The translations under genes and the position numbers were made by a program. Below, piece by piece: positions 28,614-37,452 of a stretch of DNA of 63,498 nucleotides. Where the stretch lies: NCBI GenBank assembly GCA_028871555.1, contig JAGWNA010000011.1, positions 1 through 63,498 on the forward strand, given 5' to 3'. The notes below the pieces were generated by a model, which did no database searches, was not told the origin of the DNA, and was given only the letters and a program-made list of their open reading frames with translations. The DNA is from Lysobacteraceae bacterium (lineage in GTDB: Bacteria; Pseudomonadota; Gammaproteobacteria; Xanthomonadales; Rhodanobacteraceae). Within the stretch, counting starts at the first letter, position 1. The number at the start of each line of letters is the position of its first letter.

Positions 28614-31457
28614 TCAGCCGAAACTGAAGCCCAGCGCATCGGTGACTTCGCGCACATCGGCGCTCAACTGCTCCAGCTCCGCATCGCGCACAGCGATGCG
28701 TGAACGCAGGTCGAGCGTGCAGGTCAGCGCGCGCTGCAGCAGTTCGGCATGCGCCACCGACAGGATGGCCGCCTGATTGGCGTCGAGAAGACCCGCGGCA
28801 CGACAGGCTTCGATCATGCTGGCATTGGCGGTCACGTCCAGCAGCCCGGGTTGTTGCGCGGCATGCGCCAGCACGAGTCCCTGCAGCGCGAACTCGATAT
28901 CCAGCAGGCAGCCGTGGCCCTGCTTGAGATCGAGCCGGCGACTGTCGGAACGGTCGCGCTCGGCACGCCAGCGCCTGCGCATGCTGCCGACCTCGTCCAG
29001 CACCACCGTACGTTCGCGCGCCACGGCAAGGACCGCGCGACGCACCTCGACCAGTTCGTGCCGCAACGCCGCGTCGCCGGCAACCGGCCGGGCGCGCAGC
29101 AGCGCCTGATGTTCCCAGGTCCATGCACGGCTTTTCTGATAGACCACGAAAGCGTCCAGGCTGCTGACCAGCAAGCCCTTGGAACCATCGGGGCGCAGGC
29201 GCGCATCGACTTCGTACAAGCGCCCGGCACGGGTCAGCAGGGTGAGCCAGTTCATGGTCCGCTGGGCCAGCCGCTGGTACCAGCGCACGCCCTCCAGCGG
29301 ACGCGCGCCATCGCTCGTCATCCGGGCACGGCGGCCATCGTAGACGAACACCAGATCCAGATCCGAGGCGAAACCCAGTTCCTCGCCCCCCAGGCTGCCG
29401 TAGCCGAGTACGGCGAAACCCGACCCCGTGCCAGGCAGCCGGCCATGCTGGACGACCAGCTCGCGCTCGGCCAGCGCAGTCACCGCGATCACCACCGATT
29501 CGGCCAGCGCACCCAGGCGACGCGCGGTGGCGACGGCACCAACGCGACCGTCATTGAATGCGAGCCCGAGCCGGAACGCAGTGGATGCCTTGAACTCGTT
29601 GATGCGTTCAAGTTCGGCCTCGGCGCCGCGCTCGTCCAGCGTGGCCAGCACGCGGGTGATTTCGACGGTGACGTCGGCCGACTTGAACGGCAGTTGATCG
29701 ATGCGCGGATCGAGCACGTCGTCCAGCAGCAGCGGCTGCGCGATGACGCACTCGGCCAGAAATGCGCTGTCGCCGAACAGGCGTACCAGCCGCTTGCGTG
29801 CGGCCGGCTGCTCCTCCAGCAGCGCCAGGTAGGACGAACGCCGCGCGACCGCCTGTATCAGCCGGCACAGGCGCAACATGCACGGCACCGGCGCGGCGCT
29901 GGCGCGGGCCGCGCCGAACAGCTGCGGCAGCAGCCGATCCAGCCGCTCGCGCGAACGCACCGACATCGCCCGCACCTGCCCGTCCTGCGGCAGCTTGAGC
30001 AAGGCGTCGGCCAGCTCGGCACCCGGCGCGAAACCGGAGGCTTCCAGCAGCGCCGGGTCGAGTGATTCGTCGCATGCCTGTTGCCACAGCAGGCGATCTT
30101 CGACTGGCGCACTGGCGCTGCGCCCGCCCTGCGGCACCAGCACAGCGGCAAATTCCTCGCTGACGATGGCGCGATGCCGGACCAGCGCCGCATCGAGCGC
30201 CTGCCAGTCCGGATAGTCCAGGCTCAGCGCGATGCGCTCGCGGCACAGTGCGTCGGAGGGAATATCGTGCGTCTGCGCATCGCGCAGCATCTGCACGTGG
30301 TTTTCCGTGCGGCGCAACAGCGCATAAGCTTCGCGCAGCACGCGCGCGCGCACCGAGCTGATGTGCCCGCGGGCCTCGCAGGCGCCCAGTGCCGGCAGCA
30401 GGCCGCGCACCCGCAGGCTCGGTTCCCGTCCTCCGCGGATCAGCTGGGTCAGCTGCACGATGAATTCGATCTCGCGAATGCCGCCGGGGCCGAGCTTGAG
30501 GTTGTCGGCCAGATCCTTGCGCGCGACTTCGGCGTCGATCAACGCCTTCATCTCGCGCAGGCCGGCAAAGGCGGTGTAATCGAGATACTTGCGGTAGACG
30601 AACGGTCGCAGCAGTTCCTGCAACTGTCGGCCGGCATTGCGGTCGCCGGCCACCGGGCGCGCCTTGATCCACGCGTAACGCTCCCAGTCGCGCCCTTCGC
30701 TCTGGTAGTACTGCTCCATCGCGGCGAACGACAACGCCAGCCGGCCGGCATTGCCGAACGGGCGCAGGCGCAGGTCGACCCGCGCACAGATCCCGTCCAT
30801 CGTCGGCTCGTGCAGCAGACGCACCAGCTGGCGGCCCAGCCGCACAAAGTACTCGCTGTTGTCGAGCTGACGCGGGCCGTCGCTGTGGCCACCTTGCGGG
30901 TAGGCCAGCACCAGGTCGATGTCGGAGGAGAAGTTCAGCTCGCTGCCGCCGAGCTTGCCGAAGCCGAGCACGACCATCCGCTGCCGTGTGCCGTCGTTGC
31001 CGCGGCTGTGGCCGTAGCGCGTGGCCAGTGCGCGCTCGGACCAGGCCAGCGCGGCGCCCAGCAATTCCTCGTACAGGACACTGGTGGCCGACAGGGTTTC
31101 CGGCAACTGGTCCAGCCCGTTGACATCGCGAAACAGCAGCCGCAACGCCTCGGCATGGCGGAAACGACGCAACGCCAGCATGCCGGCGGCTTCATCGGCC
31201 GGCAGCTGCAACGCCTCGATGCGGGCTCCGGCATCGTTGCCCGAACGCAACCGCTCCAGCCCCTGCGGCGCCAGCAGCTGCGGCTGGCGACACCACACGT
31301 CGAACGCGAAGTCGCTGGCCAGCAAGGTGCGCCGGATGCGTTCGGCGACACCGGCATCGTCGTGCAGGGGCACGCCGGCGGTGCGGCAACGGGCGGCGAG
31401 CTCGCTGTAACGGTCGTCGATCAGCGCACGCAGCGCGGCGGATTCATGGGCTGGCAT
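28614..31457 (-). CDS. glnE: bifunctional glutamine synthetase adenylyltransferase/deadenylase
   Basis: Attaches and removes AMP on glutamine synthetase under PII control. At 947 aa it is the normal size. Two nucleotidyltransferase domains are visible: the N-terminal deadenylase with FGKLGGSELNFSSDIDLVL and the C-terminal adenylylase with YGSLGGEELGFASDLDLVF, each followed by its helical regulatory domain. The N-terminal domain also has YVRLGRQLVRLLHEPT-like and GPGGIREIEFIVQ segments. The start at 31457 (MPAHES) is preferred over 31502. No glnA or glnB lies in the window. Confidence 0.97.
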   Translation of the reverse strand: MPAHESAALRALIDDRYSELAARCRTAGVPLHDDAGVAERIRRTLLASDFAFDVWCRQPQLLAPQGLERLRSGNDAGARIEALQLPADEAAGMLALRRFRHAEALRLLFRDVNGLDQLPETLSATSVLYEELLGAALAWSERALATRYGHSRGNDGTRQRMVVLGFGKLGGSELNFSSDIDLVLAYPQGGHSDGPRQLDNSEYFVRLGRQLVRLLHEPTMDGICARVDLRLRPFGNAGRLALSFAAMEQYYQSEGRDWERYAWIKARPVAGDRNAGRQLQELLRPFVYRKYLDYTAFAGLREMKALIDAEVARKDLADNLKLGPGGIREIEFIVQLTQLIRGGREPSLRVRGLLPALGACEARGHISSVRARVLREAYALLRRTENHVQMLRDAQTHDIPSDALCRERIALSLDYPDWQALDAALVRHRAIVSEEFAAVLVPQGGRSASAPVEDRLLWQQACDESLDPALLEASGFAPGAELADALLKLPQDGQVRAMSVRSRERLDRLLPQLFGAARASAAPVPCMLRLCRLIQAVARRSSYLALLEEQPAARKRLVRLFGDSAFLAECVIAQPLLLDDVLDPRIDQLPFKSADVTVEITRVLATLDERGAEAELERINEFKASTAFRLGLAFNDGRVGAVATARRLGALAESVVIAVTALAERELVVQHGRLPGTGSGFAVLGYGSLGGEELGFASDLDLVFVYDGRRARMTSDGARPLEGVRWYQRLAQRTMNWLTLLTRAGRLYEVDARLRPDGSKGLLVSSLDAFVVYQKSRAWTWEHQALLRARPVAGDAALRHELVEVRRAVLAVARERTVVLDEVGSMRRRWRAERDRSDSRRLDLKQGHGCLLDIEFALQGLVLAHAAQQPGLLDVTANASMIEACRAAGLLDANQAAILSVAHAELLQRALTCTLDLRSRIAVRDAELEQLSADVREVTDALGFSFG

Positions 31458-31664
31458 CGGGCCATTGTGCCGCAGTGCGGGCAACCTGCCGACCACCGGC
31501 ACGCCATAGCCATGGCGCCGGCGACCTGCCCGGTGCCGTCACGTTGAATCGACCGCGGCAGGCCAGGGGCGACATGCGCCCCGGATCGGGAAACGCTGGG
31601 TTCATGTCCGGAAGATTACATTTCAATGCCATGCCCATGACGGCAACCGCAGGACTGCCCATCA

Positions 31665-33560
31665 ATGTCCAACTCAGCAAACACGACGCCACGCTGGCGC
31701 ACTCTGGCTGCACGGAGCGCGCTGGTGCTGTTGCTGGCGCTGGTGTTTGTGCTGTTGACCGGACTGCTCGACGGCGGCAGCGGCGTGCTGCCGTCGCGGT
31801 TGTTCGACCAGCCGCGTTTCCCGCTGGCCAATGCATGGCCGGGCCTGTTGCTGGCCGGGGTGCTGCTGGCGCTCAGCCGCCGCCTGCTGCTGTCGTTCGG
31901 CCTGACATTCCTGCTGCAGGGGTTGCTCTACAGCGTCAACGCGTTGAAGGTGGAAAACCTCGGCACGCCCCTGCTGCCGGCCGATTTCCGCATGGTCGGC
32001 CAGCTGCGCAAGGGCGGTGCGCACCTGCTGGCCGGCTATCTGCCGCACAGCCCATGGCCATGGCTGGCGCTGCTGGCCGCACTCACGCTGATCATCGCGA
32101 TATGGCGTTATGAGCCGCCGTTGTTCCCGCGCCGCTCCCGCGGCAAACGGCTGCTGGCTGGCAGCATGCTGGCGGCAATACTGCTCAGCATGCTGGTCGG
32201 CATGCCGGCCTGGGCGAACGTCTACAACGCCAGGGTGCTTTGGCTGGAGCCGTGGTCGGCCTCTTCCACCAGCACCCATTCCGGTCTGATCAGTTCACTG
32301 ATGATGTTTCGCCTGCAGTACGGCCACGGCAAGCACAAACCCGACTCCGTCGCGGCCATGCAGTTGATCGATCAGTCCGCCGCGGCGCTGCGGCAGTCCA
32401 TGCAGACGCTGCCCGCGAACACCGGCTTGCCGGACATCGTGGTGGTGCAAAGCGAATCGTTCTTCGACCCGACCGGCATGCGCGGTTACGAGCGAAGCAA
32501 CTTCACCCCGAACCTGCGCCGGCTCGCCGCCCACGGGATCAGCGGCAAACTCCATGTGCCGACGTTCGGCGGCGGCACCATCCGTACCGAATTCGAGGTG
32601 CTCACCGGGCTGTCGCTGCGCTACTTCGACGACCTGCAGTTCCCCTACCTGCAGATGAACCACAAGCGGGTGCCGAGCCTGGTGCACGCCTTGGACGCGC
32701 ATGGCTACGAAACGGTGGCCGTGCACGGCAACGATCCGGCATTCTGGAACCGCACCACCGCCTTCAAGGCGCTGGGCTTCGACCGCTTCGTGTCGCGGTC
32801 GTCATTCCCCGCCGCCGCCCCGAACGACGGCAAGTACATGGCCGACAGTGCGATGACCGACGAGATCATGGCACAGCTGAAGGACAGCGGCCCACCGCGG
32901 TTCATCTTCGCGATCAGCATCGAGGCGCACGGCCCGTACGACGTCGAGCCCAGCCATGCCGCCGAGCGTGATGCCATTCCGGTACCTGCCGGGGTCAGCG
33001 GCAAGGCCAGGCGCGAACTGCAGAACTACCTCTACCACATCGGCCACGCCGACGCCGAGCTCGGGCGGCTGGTGAGCTGGCTGGCTCACCGCAAGCGGCC
33101 AAGTCTGGTGCTGTTCTACGGCGATCACCTGCCGGCATTGACGAATGCCTACCAGGTCACCGGCTTTGTCGACGGCAAGGGCATGCTGAGCCAGGCCGGG
33201 GTCTGGCTGCTGGTCGACCCGCACCACCCGGGCAAACCGGTACATCTGGACACCGCCGCGTGGCTGCTCCCCGGCAAGTTGCTGGAGCAGGCCGGCATCC
33301 GTGACGAGCCCTATTTCGGGCTGAGCGAACTGGTCGGTCCGCCGCTCGCGGCGTTGACCGCAGCGCCAGGCGCTCCACTGCCAGCCGAAGGCGGTAGCGA
33401 ACAGAAGCTCGATCGGGCCATGGCCAGCATCGATCAGCTGCGTCTGGGCGGGAAACTGGACAAGCTGCTGCTGCAGGCTCGAGTGCCGCCCGCCGCCGGC
33501 GATGCCGGCGAGAACACCGCGGCGGCCGAACCGCAACCCCGGGCTGCCGCACATCGTTGA
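31665..33560 (+). CDS. LTA synthase family / phosphoglycerol transferase-like sulfatase-fold membrane enzyme
   Basis: A 631-aa protein with about five N-terminal membrane segments (residues 15-200) and a periplasmic sulfatase-fold domain. The nucleophile Thr of the LtaS/OpgB group lies in FGGGTIRTEFEVLTG, and the metal-binding regions VVVQSESFFDP, ISIEAHGPYD and FYGDHLPAL are present. In Gram-negatives this family moves phosphoglycerol or phosphoethanolamine-like groups onto periplasmic glucans or other glycans. The C-terminal 60 residues are Ala/Pro-rich and probably disordered. The start at 31665 is supported by the TM that follows. Substrate unknown. Confidence 0.88.
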   Translation: MSNSANTTPRWRTLAARSALVLLLALVFVLLTGLLDGGSGVLPSRLFDQPRFPLANAWPGLLLAGVLLALSRRLLLSFGLTFLLQGLLYSVNALKVENLGTPLLPADFRMVGQLRKGGAHLLAGYLPHSPWPWLALLAALTLIIAIWRYEPPLFPRRSRGKRLLAGSMLAAILLSMLVGMPAWANVYNARVLWLEPWSASSTSTHSGLISSLMMFRLQYGHGKHKPDSVAAMQLIDQSAAALRQSMQTLPANTGLPDIVVVQSESFFDPTGMRGYERSNFTPNLRRLAAHGISGKLHVPTFGGGTIRTEFEVLTGLSLRYFDDLQFPYLQMNHKRVPSLVHALDAHGYETVAVHGNDPAFWNRTTAFKALGFDRFVSRSSFPAAAPNDGKYMADSAMTDEIMAQLKDSGPPRFIFAISIEAHGPYDVEPSHAAERDAIPVPAGVSGKARRELQNYLYHIGHADAELGRLVSWLAHRKRPSLVLFYGDHLPALTNAYQVTGFVDGKGMLSQAGVWLLVDPHHPGKPVHLDTAAWLLPGKLLEQAGIRDEPYFGLSELVGPPLAALTAAPGAPLPAEGGSEQKLDRAMASIDQLRLGGKLDKLLLQARVPPAAGDAGENTAAAEPQPRAAAHR

Positions 33561-33789
33561 ACCGGTGCAACGAACCGGCATGCCGGCGGCACCCGTCGGA
33601 ATTTTCGCCTGCAGCGAAATGCGGAACACGAGCAGACGGCCGCGCACCATCCGCTGAAAGCTCCGGTTCAGCCAGCTGTCTACCGGCTTAAGCATGGAAC
33701 TGCGCATTCAGGGCACAGTGGGAAGCACCTGCCTATGGTCGATCCAGCCGCGAGACATTCGTGTTCACGGCTCCACCCATCGGGAGATC

Positions 33790-34440
33790 ATGACCATGCA
33801 CAAGACCATGCTTGCTGCTTTCGTCACTGCGGCTGCCGTACTCAGCGTCCCCGCTTTCGCTCAGGTCCACCTTGGCGGCGCCATCGGTGGCGCGGGCCGG
33901 ATCGGCGCCGGCGTACCTGCCGGCAGCACATTGCCCAGCGCCACGCATGCGGTTGACCAGATCGGCAGCCGCGGTGGCGACATGATCGGCCAAGCCGGCC
34001 AGCACATCCGGCGCACGACCCGCACGGCCGTCCACAAGACCCGCTCGACCGCCACCCATGACAGCCAGATCAATGCCGGCATGGATGCCAACGCATCGGC
34101 CCACGCCAGCGCTGCCGGCGCGAACGGCGAGACCGGCGCCAGCACGGACAAGAACACCGGCCTCGATGCTGCCGCCTTGGCCGGCAAGGCAGGCCAGGAG
34201 GGCCGCGGTGTCGGCGGCGAAGTTCGCGATGCGGCCCACTCGGCGATCCAGTCCTCCGACCGTACCGCCGGCTCGGTGGGCGACGCGGTGAAGGGCATCA
34301 ACGCCAGCGGCAATGCCAGCAGCAACGCCGACGGCAGCGCCAGCGGAAATGCCCGCCGCAACGGCGGCAGCAAGGGCACTGCCCGTACCCGTGGCAGCAG
34401 CAACGCCGGCTCCCGCAGCGACGTGAATGCCGGTCACTGA
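33790..34440 (+). CDS. low-complexity secreted protein, unknown function
   Basis: I do not recognise this 216-aa protein. It has a signal peptide (MLAAFVTAAAVLSVPAFAQ after MTMHKT), then a Gly/Ala stretch, a basic segment (HIRRTTRTAVHKTRSTA) and a long region rich in Ala, Asn, Gly, Ser and Asp with repeated xASG/NAS-type units; it has no Cys and few hydrophobic residues after the signal peptide. It should be exported and largely unfolded. ATG 33790 or 33796 both follow GGGAG. The gene stands alone with its own terminator. Confidence 0.75.
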   Translation: MTMHKTMLAAFVTAAAVLSVPAFAQVHLGGAIGGAGRIGAGVPAGSTLPSATHAVDQIGSRGGDMIGQAGQHIRRTTRTAVHKTRSTATHDSQINAGMDANASAHASAAGANGETGASTDKNTGLDAAALAGKAGQEGRGVGGEVRDAAHSAIQSSDRTAGSVGDAVKGINASGNASSNADGSASGNARRNGGSKGTARTRGSSNAGSRSDVNAGH

Positions 34441-34462
34441 ACTCTCCGCCAGGCGTGAAAGG

Positions 34463-34501
34463 CAAGCCCCGGGGATGCACTCCCCCGGGGCTTGTGTTTT
34501 T
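34463..34501 (+). terminator. terminator of the low-complexity secreted protein gene
   Basis: A perfect 12-bp stem (CAAGCCCCGGGG / CCCCGGGGCTTG) with an 8-base loop is followed by TGTTTTT, 22 nt after the stop. Confidence 0.85.
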
Positions 34502-34588
34502 CGCATGACTGCACGCTGATCGTGACGAAAGCACCGACCGGCGGCGTACCGTCCTTGGTCCGCGGCCACTTCGTACCCCCCCTCAAGA

Positions 34589-34614
34589 GAAAACCCCGCC
34601 GAGGCGGGGTTTTC
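34589..34614 (-). terminator. terminator of groL
   Basis: An 11-bp stem (AAAACCCCGCC / GGCGGGGTTTT) with a 2-base apex lies 27 nt beyond the groL stop. A and T runs at both ends make it usable in either direction. Confidence 0.85.
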
Positions 34615-34640
34615 TTCGATACCGCCAGTGGAGCCAGGAC

Positions 34641-36308
<1,668 letters not shown>

Positions 36309-36420
36309 TCAAAAAATTGAACAGGAATGGGAAAATGTCGTGAAGTGCTGCCAGAAGGAGCCGAAGGCGACTGGGTGCGCGGTCTTGATTTTCGCGCTAC
36401 ACCAACCAGGCTCCACCCGA

Positions 36421-36714
36421 TCAGCCCTCGATCACGGCCACGATGTCGTCTTCCTTCAGGAACACGAGTTCTTCGCCGTCGATCTTGATTTCCTGGCCGG
36501 CGTACTTGCCGAACAGCACCACGTCGCCGGCCTTCAGCGACATCGGACGCACCTTGCCATCGCTCATGATCAGGCCGGTGCCGGCGGCGACGACCTTGCC
36601 ACGGGTGGGCTTTTCGGTGGCGCTGTCGGGGATGACGATGCCGCCGGCGGAAACGCGCTCCTCTTCCAGGCGCTTGACGATGACGCGATCATGCAACGGA
36701 CGCAGTGTGCTCAT
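36421..36714 (-). CDS. groS: co-chaperonin GroES (10 kDa)
   Basis: The heptameric cap of GroEL, 97 aa. It starts [20 protein letters not shown], with the mobile loop [20 protein letters not shown] that contacts GroEL, and the domain roof [17 protein letters not shown]. It is the first gene of the groES-groEL operon, and its start is 87 nt from the promoter -10 region and 61 nt from the CIRCE operator. Confidence 0.99.
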   Translation of the reverse strand: MSTLRPLHDRVIVKRLEEERVSAGGIVIPDSATEKPTRGKVVAAGTGLIMSDGKVRPMSLKAGDVVLFGKYAGQEIKIDGEELVFLKEDDIVAVIEG

Positions 36715-36774
36715 GGATGACTCCCATTGGTTTGAGGGGGAACAAGGCTTTCGAGACCCGGATCGGCGGTCTTG

Positions 36775-36801
36775 TTAGCACTCATGGTAAACGAGTGCCA
36801 A
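36775..36801 (-). promoter_or_regulatory. CIRCE operator (HrcA binding site) of groES-groEL
   Basis: The inverted repeat TTAGCACTC-N9-GAGTGCCAA matches the CIRCE consensus TTAGCACTC-N9-GAGTGCTAA with one mismatch and the exact nine-base spacer. It overlaps the expected transcription start of the promoter at 36801-36828, so HrcA would block initiation. The hrcA gene is not in the window. Confidence 0.95.
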
Positions 36802-36828
36802 TTTTAGCGATGCGGCCTGCCGTTGCAA
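36801..36828 (-). promoter_or_regulatory. sigma70-type promoter of groES-groEL
   Basis: On the minus strand -35 TTGCAA (36823-36828), a 16-bp spacer and -10 TAAAAT (36801-36806). The start would fall inside the CIRCE element immediately downstream. I did not find a separate sigma32 promoter. Confidence 0.7.
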
Positions 36829-36914
36829 GAGCTTCGTTCCGGTGACTGCAGGCAGATTGGGCGATTGGGGCCGACTTTCAAGGGTCGCTCGATATTTGGT
36901 CCCCGCCTACCGCC

Positions 36915-36982
36915 AGGAGCCCGCTTGCGGGCGATGCCTTGCTTTCGGAACTCGCAAGAGCATCGCCCGCAAGCGGGCTCCT
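36915..36982. repeat. REPIN-like element A2
   Basis: Perfect inverted arms of 23 bp (36915-36937 and 36960-36982; AGGAGCCCGCTTGCGGG...). The loop is only 22 nt and ends in CAAGA next to the right arm, as in the polA copy. It lies in the divergent groES/cutA region. Confidence 0.9.
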
Positions 36983-37000
36983 CCGGAATCTCCCATAAAG

Positions 37001-37024
37001 GCATCGCGCACAAGGTGCGCTCCT
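37001..37024. repeat. single REP arm A3 (half element)
   Basis: Reads GCATCGCGCACAAGGTGCG then CTCCT; this is the right-arm form of the polA copy with one base different. No matching left arm lies beside it. It ends 26 nt before the cutA start and so sits in or next to its promoter. Confidence 0.75.
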
Positions 37025-37049
37025 ACGCGGTGCGCGATACGCTGTCGGC

Positions 37050-37373
37050 ATGCCCGGTACCGTCCTGCTCTGCTATTGCAGCTGCCCCGACGCCGCCAGC
37101 GCCCAGGCGATTGCCGCGACGCTGGTCGACGAACGGCTGGCCGCCTGCGTCAGCCGCCTGCCCGGCGTCAGTTCCACCTATCGCTGGCAAGGCGTCGTGA
37201 CCACCGGCAGCGAGGAACTGCTGCTGATCAAGACCACCACGGGATGCTTCGAGGAACTGAAAGCCCGCCTGCTGGTCTTGCATCCCTACGAGGTGCCCGA
37301 ACTGGTCGCGGTGCCGGTACAACACGGGCACGCGGCCTATCTGGACTGGGTACGCGCCAACAGTGCAGGTTGA
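37050..37373 (+). CDS. cutA: divalent cation tolerance protein CutA
   Basis: A 107-aa trimeric ferredoxin-like protein of the CutA1 family. Visible marks: VLLCYCSCPDAASAQAIAATLVDERLAACVSRLPGVSSTYRW is split in the family as strand-helix-strand with the conserved C and W; the second half has LLIKTTTGCFEELKARLL and HPYEVPELVAVPV, the most conserved part. Often linked to copper tolerance, but the biochemical role is not proved. It is followed by dsbD, as in E. coli (cutA-dsbD). Confidence 0.95.
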   Translation: MPGTVLLCYCSCPDAASAQAIAATLVDERLAACVSRLPGVSSTYRWQGVVTTGSEELLLIKTTTGCFEELKARLLVLHPYEVPELVAVPVQHGHAAYLDWVRANSAG

Positions 37374-37452
37374 GCGCAGCGGTCGCCTTGCCAGCTAAGC
37401 CATAATGCACATTCATCCGCCCTGAATTCGGGCCCATGGTATAGATGGAGTC

